Below, piece by piece: positions 25,656-35,300 of a stretch of 64,000 bases of DNA. The notes under the pieces are model-generated. The model was not told where the DNA came from. It did not search any database and saw nothing but the letters and a program-made list of their open reading frames with translations. Location: the NCBI GenBank assembly GCA_964478515.1, contig CAYZIL010000009.1:3007-67006 (forward strand). Reading direction: 5' to 3'. This DNA comes from HGM13233 sp964478515. GTDB lineage: Bacteria; Bacillota; Clostridia; Oscillospirales; Ruminococcaceae. The position numbers were made by a program, and so were the translations under genes. How positions within the stretch are numbered: position 1 is the stretch's first letter; each line of letters begins with the position of its first letter.

Positions 25656-28475
25656 TCAAAGCACCTTCCGCAGAAATTGCCCGGTATAACTGGCCGCGTT
25701 TGCCGCCACCTGTTCGGGTGTGCCCTCGGCGACAATATTGCCGCCGCGGTCGCCGCCGTCGGGACCCAGGTCGATTATATTGTCGGCGGTCTTAATAATG
25801 TCGAGATTGTGTTCAATTACAATTACCGTATTGCCGGCGTCGACCAGCTTTTGCAGCACCTGCACGAGCTTGTTGACGTCGTCGGTATGCAGTCCGGTCG
25901 TCGGTTCGTCAAGGATGTAGACCGTCTTTCCGGTGCCGCGGCGGGACAGTTCGCAAGCAAGCTTTACGCGCTGTGCCTCGCCGCCGGACAGCGTTGTGGA
26001 CGACTGGCCGATTTTGATATAGCCGAGACCGACGTCCTGCAGCGTCTTGAGCTTTGAGTATATTTTGGTGTGGTTCTTAAAAAACTCAACACCCTCGTCA
26101 ACTGTCATTTCCAGCACGTCGTAAATACTTTTGCCTTTAAACTTTACTTCCAGCGTCTCGCGGTTGTAGCGGTGCCCCTTACAGACGTCGCACGGAACAT
26201 AGATGTCTGGCAAAAAATGCATCTCTATTTTTACCAGTCCGTCGCCCTCGCAGGCCTCGCAGCGGCCGCCGCGAATGTTGAAAGAAAAGCGCCCCTGCCC
26301 GTAGCCGCGCATTTTTGCCAGCTCCGTGGAGGCAAAGACCTCTCGTATGGCCGTAAACATGCCCGTATAGGTGGCCGGGTTCGAGCGCGGCGTGCGGCCG
26401 ATAGGCGACTGGTCAATGCCAATTACCTTGTCGCAGTATTCTAACCCCTCAATACTGTCGCAGCCGCTAATACGCCCCTTGGCGCGGTTGAGCTTTATTG
26501 CCAGCGTGCTGTAAAGAATATCGTTTACGAGCGACGATTTTCCCGAACCGGAAACGCCGGTGACGCAGTTAAACACGCCGAGCGGAAAGCGCACGTCAAT
26601 ATTTTTCAGATTGTTGAGCGCCGCGTTCTTGACCACCAGAGCGTGGCCGTTGCCCTCGCGCCGCTGCTGCGGCACCGGTATACGGCGCGCGCCGCTCAAG
26701 TACTGCCCTGTTATGCTCTGCTTGCAGTCTATAATATCCTGCAGCGTCCCCTGCGCAACTACATAACCGCCGTGGATGCCGGCGCCGGGGCCGATGTCGA
26801 CTATATGGTCGGCGCTGCGCATAGTCTCCTCGTCGTGCTCCACGACTATAAGCGTGTTGCCTATGTCGCGCAGTCTTTTCAGCGCCTCAATGAGCTTGGC
26901 ATTGTCTTTTTGGTGCAGACCAATGCTCGGTTCGTCAAGTATATACAGCACGCCGACGAGCGACGAGCCAATCTGCGTCGCCAATCTTATGCGCTGCGCC
27001 TCGCCGCCGGACAGCGTTGTGGCACTGCGCGACAGTGTAAGATAATCAAGCCCGACGTTTTTGAGAAATTCCAGCCGTGAGCGAATCTCTTTCAAAATGC
27101 GCTCGGCAATATGCTGCTCGCGCTCGTTGAGTTCAAGACCGTTGACGAAAGCTATTTCGTCGTCTATTTGCATATTACAGAACTCAATGATGTTTTTCCC
27201 TCCCACGGTTACAGCCAGCGACGTCGGCTTTAGGCGCTGGCCGTGGCAATCGGGACAATTCACACTGCTCATGTATTCGGTCAACTCGTCGCGAATATAG
27301 TCGCTGCCGGTCTCGCGAAAGCGGCGCTCCAGATTATTTATTACGCCCTCAAACTCGGCGTTATAGCTGCCGGAGCCAAACTCATTTTCGCGGCGCATGT
27401 GAAGTTTTTCGCCCTTTGTGCCATAGAGCAGCGCCTCTATTACCTGGTCGGACAACTCACTCAGCGGCGTCTTTACCGAAAAGTGATAGTGCTCGGCCAG
27501 CGCGTCCATATACATGCGGGAAATTGAGCCGTCGTTGTAGCCCCAGCCACTGGCCTTGACCGCGCCTTTTGCAATTGACAGACTGCGGTCGGGTATCACC
27601 AGTTGCGGGTCAACGCGCAGATAATTGCCGAGTCCGGTGCATTTCGGGCAGGCGCCGGCGGGGTTGTTGAACGAAAACATCCGCGGCACCAGCTCTTCGA
27701 CGCTGACGCCGTGGTCGGGACAGGCGTAGTTCTGCGAAAACAGAATATCGTCGCCGTCCAGCGGCGCCACAATTACCAAACCGCCGGCAAGGCGCAGCGC
27801 GGTCTCTATAGAGTCGCTCAACCGAGACTCTATTCCCGCGCCGACAACAAGTCTGTCAATAATTATCGCCACGCTGTGGCGCTTGTTTTTGTCGAGCTTT
27901 ATCTCCTCGTCCAAGTCGTAGACGATGCCGTCTACGCGAGCACGCACATAACCGGAGCGGCGAGCTCCGTCCAGTTCTTTCTGGTGCTCGCCCTTGCGCT
28001 CGCGCACCACCGGCGCGAGCACGGAGAACTTTGTCCCCTCGGGTAGTTCCATTACCCGGTCGACCATCTGGTCGACCGTCTGCATCTCTATTTTTCTGCC
28101 GCACACCGGGCAGTGCGGCACACCTATGCGCGCCCAAAGCAAGCGCAGGTAGTCGTAAATCTCGGTGACCGTGCCGACCGTCGAGCGCGGGTTTTTGGAC
28201 GTAGTTTTCTGGTCGATAGAGATAGCGGGCGACAGTCCCTCGATGTAGTCGACATCGGGCTTGTCCATCTGGCCGAGAAACATGCGCGCATAAGAGGACA
28301 GGCTCTCTATATACCGCCTTTGGCCGTCGGCATAAATTGTGTCAAACGCCAACGACGATTTGCCCGAGCCGGAAAGTCCGGTCATGACAATAAGCTTGTC
28401 GCGCGGCAGCTTGATGTCGATATTTTTTAAGTTGTGCTCTCGGGCGCCTTTAATAATTATCTGGTCTTTTGACAA
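25656..28475 (-). CDS. uvrA: Excinuclease ABC subunit A
   Basis: A 939-residue damage sensor of nucleotide excision repair with two ABC ATPase halves: Walker A GLSGSGKSSLAFDT near residue 35 and GVSGSGKSSLVND near 640, two ABC signatures (LSGGEAQRIRLA and LSGGEAQRVKLA), and zinc motifs CPVCGRKI and CEACEGDG...CDVCKGHRY. The start is TTG at 28475 with AAGGA seven bases upstream; no closer ATG fits. It is separated from uvrB by ten bases. Confidence 0.97.
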   Translation of the reverse strand: MSKDQIIIKGAREHNLKNIDIKLPRDKLIVMTGLSGSGKSSLAFDTIYADGQRRYIESLSSYARMFLGQMDKPDVDYIEGLSPAISIDQKTTSKNPRSTVGTVTEIYDYLRLLWARIGVPHCPVCGRKIEMQTVDQMVDRVMELPEGTKFSVLAPVVRERKGEHQKELDGARRSGYVRARVDGIVYDLDEEIKLDKNKRHSVAIIIDRLVVGAGIESRLSDSIETALRLAGGLVIVAPLDGDDILFSQNYACPDHGVSVEELVPRMFSFNNPAGACPKCTGLGNYLRVDPQLVIPDRSLSIAKGAVKASGWGYNDGSISRMYMDALAEHYHFSVKTPLSELSDQVIEALLYGTKGEKLHMRRENEFGSGSYNAEFEGVINNLERRFRETGSDYIRDELTEYMSSVNCPDCHGQRLKPTSLAVTVGGKNIIEFCNMQIDDEIAFVNGLELNEREQHIAERILKEIRSRLEFLKNVGLDYLTLSRSATTLSGGEAQRIRLATQIGSSLVGVLYILDEPSIGLHQKDNAKLIEALKRLRDIGNTLIVVEHDEETMRSADHIVDIGPGAGIHGGYVVAQGTLQDIIDCKQSITGQYLSGARRIPVPQQRREGNGHALVVKNAALNNLKNIDVRFPLGVFNCVTGVSGSGKSSLVNDILYSTLAIKLNRAKGRISGCDSIEGLEYCDKVIGIDQSPIGRTPRSNPATYTGMFTAIREVFASTELAKMRGYGQGRFSFNIRGGRCEACEGDGLVKIEMHFLPDIYVPCDVCKGHRYNRETLEVKFKGKSIYDVLEMTVDEGVEFFKNHTKIYSKLKTLQDVGLGYIKIGQSSTTLSGGEAQRVKLACELSRRGTGKTVYILDEPTTGLHTDDVNKLVQVLQKLVDAGNTVIVIEHNLDIIKTADNIIDLGPDGGDRGGNIVAEGTPEQVAANAASYTGQFLRKVL

Positions 28476-28485
28476 TTTCTTATCC

Positions 28486-30438
28486 TTACTTCTGTTTTTT
28501 CAGTTCTTCTATTTTGTCACGCAGCTGGGCCGCGTATTCGAATTCCAACAGCTCGGCGGCATGGCGCATCTCTTTGGTCATGCGCTCGACAAGCGACTTG
28601 CGTTCGGCGGCGCTGAGCCGCTTGCCGCTCTCAGACGGCGCCGCGGCGGAAATCTCAATAACGTCGCGTATTTCTTTGACTATGGTCGTGGGCGTAATGC
28701 CGTTTTTGCGGTTGTACTCGTCCTGAATCTTGCGGCGCCGCTCAGTCTCGGTTATTGCTCTTTCCATTGACGGCGTCACCGTGTCGGCGTACATAATCAC
28801 CGTACCGTCTACATTGCGCGCGGCACGGCCGATTGTCTGCACCAGCGACGTCTCGCTGCGCAAAAAGCCCTCTTTGTCGGCGTCAAGTATGGCAACCAGC
28901 GAGACCTCGGGCAGATCCAGTCCCTCGCGTAGCAGGTTAATACCGACAAGCACGTCGAACTCGCCAAGGCGTAAGTCGCGGATTATCTGCATGCGCTCCA
29001 TAGTGTCGACGTCGTAGTGCATGTAGCGCACCTTTATGCCGTAGTTGTCAAGGTAGTCGGTAAGGTCCTCGGCCATGCGCTTAGTAAGCGTAGTTACCAG
29101 CACGCGCTCGCGGCGGGAGATGCGCTCGTTTATTTCAGATATTAAGTCGTCAATCTGCCCTTCTACCGGCTTGACTACGACCTTCGGGTCAAGCAGCCCT
29201 GTCGGCCTTATGACCTGCTCTACGACCTGCGTCGAATTGCCGCGCTCAAACTCGCCGGGCGTGGCGCTGGTGTAGACGACCTGGTGTATTTTCGCGTAGA
29301 ATTCGTCAAACGTCAGCGGCCGGTTGTCGAAGGCGCTGGGCAGTCTGAAGCCGAAGTCGACCAGATTTTTTTTGCGCGCGTAGTCACCGCCGAACATGCC
29401 GCGTACCTGCGGCAGCATAACGTGCGACTCGTCGACAAACATGAGAAAATCGTCGGGGAAATAGTCGAGCAACGTAAAGGGCTTGCTGCCCGGCGCGCGC
29501 CCCGACAGCACGCGCGAATAGTTCTCTATTCCCTTGCACATGCCTATCTCGCCGAGCATCTCTATGTCATACATCGTTCGCTGGGCAATGCGCTGCGCCT
29601 CAATTAGTTTTCCCTCGGTGCGGAACTTTTCCACCTGCATGTCCATTTCAGCGCGGATTTCGCCGAGTTTTGAGTTCATCTGCTCGCGCGGCACCACATA
29701 GTGACTGGCGGGGTAAATTGCGACGTGGTTGCGCACGTTCTTGCGCTCGCCGGTAACGACGTTGATGTCGCTTATGCGCTCTATTTCGTCGCCGAAAAAC
29801 TCAATTCGCACCGCCTCGTCGCCGCTATATACCGGAAAGACCTCGACCACGTCGCCGCGCACGCGGAATTTGTTGCGGTCAAAACCTATATCGTTGCGCT
29901 CATACTGTATCTCGACGAGTCTTTTCAGCAGCTCGTCGCGGCTGATTTTTGTACCCGGACGCAGCGAGATGACCATTCTGCGGTAGTCAATGGGGTTGCC
30001 AAGAGTGTATATGCACGAGACACTGGCGACGATTATTGTGTCTTCGCGCTCGGACAGCGACGACGTTGCCGAGTGGCGCAGTTTGTCTATCTCGTCGTTG
30101 ATGGCGCTGTCCTTCTCAATATAGGTGTCAGTGCTGGGTATATAGGCCTCGGGCTGGTAGTAGTCGTAATAGCTGACAAAGTATTCAACGGCGTTGTGCG
30201 GAAAAAATTCCTTAAATTCCGAACACAGCTGCGCCGCCAGCGTCTTGTTGTGCGCCAGTACCAGCGTGGGCTTTTGCACGTTTTGAATAATATTTGCCAT
30301 TGTAAACGTCTTGCCGGAGCCGGTAACGCCCATAAGCGTCTGCTCGCGGTCGCCGCGCCGCACGCCCTGCGTGAGCTTTTCAATTGCCTCGGGCTGGTCG
30401 CCGCAGGGGCGGTAATCGGACACAAGTTCAAATTTCAT
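28486..30438 (-). CDS. uvrB: Excinuclease ABC subunit B
   Basis: A 650-residue helicase-like subunit that loads at lesions. Walker A is MGVTGSGKTFTMANII near residue 37-52, the beta-hairpin region is YYDYYQPEAYIPSTDTYIEK, the DEAD-type motif is VDESH, and the C-terminal UVR domain (LVERMTKEMRHAAELLEFEYAA in pieces) binds UvrC. Its ATG overlaps the radC stop (ATGA). uvrC is not in the window. Confidence 0.97.
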   Translation of the reverse strand: MKFELVSDYRPCGDQPEAIEKLTQGVRRGDREQTLMGVTGSGKTFTMANIIQNVQKPTLVLAHNKTLAAQLCSEFKEFFPHNAVEYFVSYYDYYQPEAYIPSTDTYIEKDSAINDEIDKLRHSATSSLSEREDTIIVASVSCIYTLGNPIDYRRMVISLRPGTKISRDELLKRLVEIQYERNDIGFDRNKFRVRGDVVEVFPVYSGDEAVRIEFFGDEIERISDINVVTGERKNVRNHVAIYPASHYVVPREQMNSKLGEIRAEMDMQVEKFRTEGKLIEAQRIAQRTMYDIEMLGEIGMCKGIENYSRVLSGRAPGSKPFTLLDYFPDDFLMFVDESHVMLPQVRGMFGGDYARKKNLVDFGFRLPSAFDNRPLTFDEFYAKIHQVVYTSATPGEFERGNSTQVVEQVIRPTGLLDPKVVVKPVEGQIDDLISEINERISRRERVLVTTLTKRMAEDLTDYLDNYGIKVRYMHYDVDTMERMQIIRDLRLGEFDVLVGINLLREGLDLPEVSLVAILDADKEGFLRSETSLVQTIGRAARNVDGTVIMYADTVTPSMERAITETERRRKIQDEYNRKNGITPTTIVKEIRDVIEISAAAPSESGKRLSAAERKSLVERMTKEMRHAAELLEFEYAAQLRDKIEELKKQK

Positions 30439-31142
30439 AGTTTGCCAAGTTCACCCTTTATGCGCAGCATTCCGCCGTTCTCAGCAAATGAGATGGTCTC
30501 GCCGCCGGCGCCGACAATAATGTGGTCGTCCAGCGTCACGCCGATTTCGGCCAGTGCCGCAAAAATTCTTTTTGTCGTCGAAATATCCGCCGCCGAGGGC
30601 ATTGCGACTCCGTCGGGGTGGTTGTGAACCAAAATAACCGTCGCGGCGCGGTGCAGCGCCGCCAGCTCCACAACGCGCCGCACCGAAATTTCGGTAGCGT
30701 TGACGCTGCCCTCGGCAAGCTTTGTGCAGTTTATCAGCCTTTGCCGCATGTCGAAGCACAGCAGATAACTGACCTCGTTCACCTCGCCGGCAAAAAGAGT
30801 GGCGGAAAACTCCGCCGTCTTGGTCGTGGACGCCGCCGTAAAGCGCTCGTCACGCTGGCTTGCGAGGTAATATTTACAGCTCTCGAGAGTGAGTTTAATA
30901 AGCAGCGCCGAATTTTCGCCAACACCCTCTACACGCTTTAGTGCCTCGTAGTCGGCGTTGAGCACCCGCTCAAAGCTGCCGAAAGTATCAATCAGCCGGT
31001 GGGCGATGCCGTTCGTGTCTTTGCGCGGTATGGCATAACACAGCAGCAGCTCCAACGCCTCGTGCGGCGCAAAGCCGCGCAGACCTGTCTGTAAAAAGCG
31101 CTCTTTCAGCCTTTTTCTGTGACCGTCGTGCGTGCCGCTCAT
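30435..31142 (-). CDS. radC: RadC-family JAB/MPN domain protein
   Basis: A 235-residue protein: an N-terminal helix-hairpin-helix-like region (RVEGVGENSALLIKLTLE around residue 68-85) followed by a JAMM-type metal motif VHNHPDGVAMPSAADI (HxHPxG...S...D). The family name RadC is historical; a direct role in recombination was withdrawn and the function is uncertain. Here it opens the uvrB-uvrA-miaB-mutS-mutL-miaA operon, so a DNA-processing role is plausible by association only. Confidence 0.87.
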   Translation of the reverse strand: MSGTHDGHRKRLKERFLQTGLRGFAPHEALELLLCYAIPRKDTNGIAHRLIDTFGSFERVLNADYEALKRVEGVGENSALLIKLTLESCKYYLASQRDERFTAASTTKTAEFSATLFAGEVNEVSYLLCFDMRQRLINCTKLAEGSVNATEISVRRVVELAALHRAATVILVHNHPDGVAMPSAADISTTKRIFAALAEIGVTLDDHIIVGAGGETISFAENGGMLRIKGELGKL

Positions 31143-31157
31143 CGACTTTTGAATTCC

Positions 31158-31186
31158 TTTACAACTCAGTTCTCATATTATATACT
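31158..31186 (+). promoter_or_regulatory. Sigma-A promoter of the plus-strand pseudouridine synthase
   Basis: TTTACA (31158-31163) is followed after exactly 17 bases by TATACT (31181-31186). The ATG of the gene at 31251 leaves a leader of about 58 bases. Confidence 0.6.
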
Positions 31187-31205
31187 AAAATATATTAAAT
31201 TAAAA
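31177..31205 (-). promoter_or_regulatory. Candidate promoter of the radC-uvrBA-miaB-mutSL-miaA operon
   Basis: On the minus strand a perfect -10 TATAAT lies at 31177-31182; the -35 position (31200-31205) reads only TTTTAA. It overlaps the divergent plus-strand promoter, so the two may compete for RNA polymerase. Confidence 0.45.
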
Positions 31206-31250
31206 GGGTTTGCGGCAGATTTGTAAACATTAGTTTGCCGCCGGCAGCGC

Positions 31251-32219
31251 ATGAAAGAGTTTACAGTTTCCGAAAAAGACGACGGCGAGCGGCTCAACCG
31301 CTGGCTTGCCGACGTTGCGCCGGCTTTACCCGGAGCGATGATGTACCGCTACTTGCGGCTAAAGCGCATTAAGCTCAACGGCAAGCGGGCAGCCGCCGGC
31401 GACCGGCTGCACCGTGGTGACGTTGTTGCACTGTATATCAGCGACGAATTCTTTGTCGGCGCGCCGACGCGTGAATCTTTTATGGCGGCCGGCAAGGCGC
31501 TGAGCGTGGTTTTTGAGGACGCAAATATTGCGCTTTTGTACAAGCCCGCCGGGCTTTCGGTCCACGACGACGACACCGGCAACAGCGACACGCTGCTGAA
31601 CCGTTTTTTGCGCTATCTTTTTGAAAAGGGCGAGTACGCCCCGCGCGCCGACGAAAGCTTTACGCCGGCGCTTTGCAACCGGCTTGACCGCGGCACCTTC
31701 GGCATAGTTATCGCCGCCAAAAATCGCGCCGCGCTTGAGGAAATGAACGCCGCCGTCAAGCGGCGCGACGTGCAAAAATTCTACCTTTGCGCCGTGCTCG
31801 GCAGCGTGACCGCCGCGGCGGAAAAGCGCGCCTTTCTTCTCAAAGACGAAAAAAAGAACCGCGTCAGCGTCTTTGACTCCCCCCGCCCCGGCGCCAAAGA
31901 GATAATCACCCGTTTTCGCCCGCTGCGGCGGCGCGGCGAGCTGACGCTGCTGGAAGTCGAGCTCGTAACCGGCCGCACGCACCAAATAAGAGCCCACCTC
32001 GCCTATCTCGGTTACCCGGTGCTCGGCGACGGCAAATACGGCCGCGGCGACGTCAACCGCCGCTACGGACTGTCACGGCAGGCGCTGTGCGCCTGGAAGC
32101 TGCACTTCAACTTTGCGCGGGACAATTATCCGCTGCTCGCCTACTTGGACCAGCGCGAGTTTTCGCTGCCCGACGTCTGGTTTGTCGACCAACTGTTTAC
32201 AAACGAGCGCGGCGACTGA
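31251..32219 (+). CDS. RluA-family pseudouridine synthase (RluC-like)
   Basis: A 322-residue enzyme with an S4-like N-terminus (RYLRLKRIKLNGKRA around residue 35-50) and the catalytic signature CNRLDRGTFGIVIAAKN near residue 143-160, where the Asp of LD is the nucleophile, followed by GRTHQIRAHLAYLGYPVLGD. It is a second RluA-family member in the window besides rluD at 10864; which uridine it modifies is not known. No clear SD precedes the ATG at 31251. It has its own promoter and shares the terminator at 32322 with polC from the other side. Confidence 0.85.
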   Translation: MKEFTVSEKDDGERLNRWLADVAPALPGAMMYRYLRLKRIKLNGKRAAAGDRLHRGDVVALYISDEFFVGAPTRESFMAAGKALSVVFEDANIALLYKPAGLSVHDDDTGNSDTLLNRFLRYLFEKGEYAPRADESFTPALCNRLDRGTFGIVIAAKNRAALEEMNAAVKRRDVQKFYLCAVLGSVTAAAEKRAFLLKDEKKNRVSVFDSPRPGAKEIITRFRPLRRRGELTLLEVELVTGRTHQIRAHLAYLGYPVLGDGKYGRGDVNRRYGLSRQALCAWKLHFNFARDNYPLLAYLDQREFSLPDVWFVDQLFTNERGD

Positions 32220-32321
32220 GCAAGTTTACCAGTAGAAAATGCCCGGGTTTGCTGCTGTTTTTTCTGCCTTTGCGCGCCACTGCGCCTTATTTGCGCGGTG
32301 CCGCGAAGTGAACAAATCCCT

Positions 32322-32372
32322 AAAGCAATCGCCGTAAAGGTTTTATCCTTTACGGCGATTGCTTTATCTTTT
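32322..32372 (+). terminator. Terminator of the pseudouridine synthase gene (convergent with polC)
   Basis: A perfect 19-bp stem (32322-32340 with 32347-32365) with a six-base loop is followed on the plus strand by ATCTTTT. It ends about two bases from the polC stop codon region, so it probably serves both converging units; the minus-strand tail is less T-rich. Confidence 0.85.
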
Positions 32373-32373
32373 C

Positions 32374-35300
32374 TCAATACAACGTGTACTGGCGCGATTT
32401 CGGCAGCGAGCCGAGCGCGCCGCAGCCGTCCAGCATATCTATTATGCCGGCGCTGATGCCGGGCTCGCCGAGCATCTCGTCGGCGCTGACCCAGCCGCCC
32501 TTTTGCGCGGCGCTGTAAATAGCCTGTGCCTGAGTTTCGCCAACTCCCTTGAGCGCGTCGAAAGGCAGGCGCAGCTTTCCGTCTTCTATCAGGTACTTTT
32601 TGTAGTGTGAGCGCATCAGGTCTACCGGCAAAAATTCAAACCCGCGGCAGAGCATCTCGTTGACCATCTGTAAAGCTACGTAGGCGTCGTCGTCCTTGGT
32701 TTTGGTCTTGTTGCCCTTGTTGGCGGCGTCAAGCTTGGCGCGCAATTCGTTCAACTTGGCGCGCGCTACTCGTTTGCCGCCGGTTGCGGCCTCGACGTCA
32801 ATGTCCTGTCCGCGCACCGTAAAGTAGGTGGCGTAGAACTCTATCGGCCGATACAGTTTGAACCAGGCGAGCCGTATTGCCGAAATAACATAGGCGGCGG
32901 CGTGCGCCTTGGGGAACATGTATTTTATCTTTTTGCAGCTCTCGATATACCATTCCGGCACACCGCACTCTCGCAGTGTGGCCAGGTGTTCAGGGGTAAA
33001 TTTCTGCGCCGCTTTGCCCTTGCGGGTAAATTCCATTATTTCAAAAGCCATTGCCGGCGGCACGCCCTTGTCGGCAAGATACAGCATTATGCTGTCGCGC
33101 GTGCCGATAACGTCACTGATAGTACATGTGCCGTTGGCGATAAGCTCTTGCGCGTTGCCGTTCCAGACATCGGTGCCGTGGGAAAGTCCGGAAACCTGCA
33201 GCAGGTCGGAAAACTTTTCCGGCCTAGACTCGCTCAGCAGGCCGCCGACAAATGCAGTGCCCATTTCCGGAATGCCGTAGGTGCCTATTTCGGTGTCAAT
33301 ATCCTCGGGCTTTACGCCCAGAGGTTCGGTAGACGTAAACATCCTAAACACCTGCGGGTCGTTCATCGGCACATCGTCAACGCTCATGCCGGTGAAATCC
33401 TCAAGGTACTTATACATAGTCGGCACCTTGTGGCCGAGCATGTCAAGCTTTAGCAGCGTGTCGTGCATGGAGCGGAAGTCGAAATGGGTGGTTATGACGC
33501 CGCTGTCGCGCATGTCCGCGGGGTGCTGAACTGGGGTAAAGTCGGTGACGTCGTATCCCTGCGGGACTATGACCATTCCGCCCGGGTGCTGTCCGGTACT
33601 CTTTTTCACGCCGGTGCAGCCGAGGCACAGCCTGTCCTCCTCCGCTTTGCTTACCGTCAGGCCGTTGTTTTCGAGGTATTTTTTTACATAACCATAGGCC
33701 GAACGCTGTTCCAACGCGGTAATCGTACCGGCTTTAAATACGTTGCTTTTGCCAAACAGCTGCTCGGTATAGCGGTGCGCCCGTCCCTGGTATTCCGACG
33801 AAAAGTTCAGGTCAATATCCGGCGCTTTCTCGCCGTGAAAGCCGAGAAAAGTCTCAAAGGGAATATCGTGACCGTCGCCGCGCAGCAAACAGCCGCAGTC
33901 GGGGCAGTTTTTGGCGGGCAGGTCAAAGCCGGACTCGGCAAGCTGCGGCGCAAACTCTATGTAGCCGCACTCCTTGCAAACATAGTGTGCCGGCAGCGGG
34001 TTGACCTCGGATATACCGATTAGATAAGCGATAAACGACGACCCTACCGAACCGCGCGAGCCGACGTGGTAACCGTCCTCTTCTGACTTTTTTACCAGCT
34101 TTTCGGCAATTATGTAAAGCACTGAAAAGCCGTTTTTGATTATTGAGTTAAGCTCTTTGTCCTTGCGCTCAACGACCAGCGCCGGCGGCTGTTCGCCGTA
34201 TTTATTGCGCATATTTTCGGCGGCCAGCTGTTGCAGCTGCTCCTCCGCGCCTTCTATTGACGGTGTATACGTCCCTTTCGGTATTGGCTCAACGTCGCCA
34301 ATAAGCGCCGTAATTTTGGCGGGATTTTCTATTACGACCTCGCGCGCCGCGGCGTCACCGAGATAGGAAAACTCGGCCAGCATCTCGTCAGTGGTGCGAA
34401 AATAGAGCCCCGACTGCTCCTCCGTGTCGTCGAAGCCCAGTATCTGTCTGAACAGCGCCTGCTCCGGCTCAAGGTAATGCACGTCTCCGGTCGCCACCAC
34501 CGGCTTGCCGAGCTTTTTGCCCAGCTCGTAAATGCGGCGGTTAAAACTGCGAATTGACTCCTCGTCGGCCACCGTCCCCTCTTTTATGAGGAAATCGTTA
34601 TTTGATACCGGCTGTATCTCAAGGTAATCATACATGTCGGCAATGCGCTCAATGTCGCTTTGAGCCACGCCGCTGACGACGGCGCTGTAAAGCTCGCCCA
34701 TGACGCACGCCGAGCCTATCAGCAGACCCTCGCTGTGGGCGCGGATGTTGCTGCGCGTCATGCGCGGCTTGCGGCTGAACGTCTTCAAGTGGCTGTCGGA
34801 AACGAGCTGATATAAGTTTTTAAGTCCCGCGGCATTTTTGACCAACAGTATCATGTGGTAGGGTCGTTGGTGCGCAAAGCCGCGGCCGGTCAGTTTGACG
34901 TTGAGCTGCGAGATAGTCTCAATGCCGCGCTCTTGCAGCATCGGAATCATTTTATTGTAAATGCGCCCGAGCGCCTCGGCGTCGTCACTGGCGCGGTGAT
35001 GGTGGAATTTCGGCAGTTCAAGCAGTTCTGTCACGGCGTCAAGGGTGAATTTTTTGGCCTGCGGAAAAAGCGTTTGGCTCAGCTGCAGCGTGTCTATATA
35101 TGTCAACTGCCGGTCAATTCCCTGCCGCTCGAGCGCGGCGGCAATAAACAGGGCGTCGAAAAGATGGGCGTTGTGCGCCATCAGCGGCCGGTCACCTGCG
35201 AAAGCTAAAAAGCTTTCCAGCGCCTCGCGCTCGTGCGGCGCGCCGCGCACGTCGTTGTTGGTAATGCCGTGTATTTTCGTACTGCTTTCCGGTATATTTC

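Noticed and set aside
31143..31200. SOS/LexA-like box GAAC-TGAG-TTGT near the radC promoter
   Set aside because: The second half-site lacks the GTTC arm of the Gram-positive LexA consensus; one half-site alone is chance-level.
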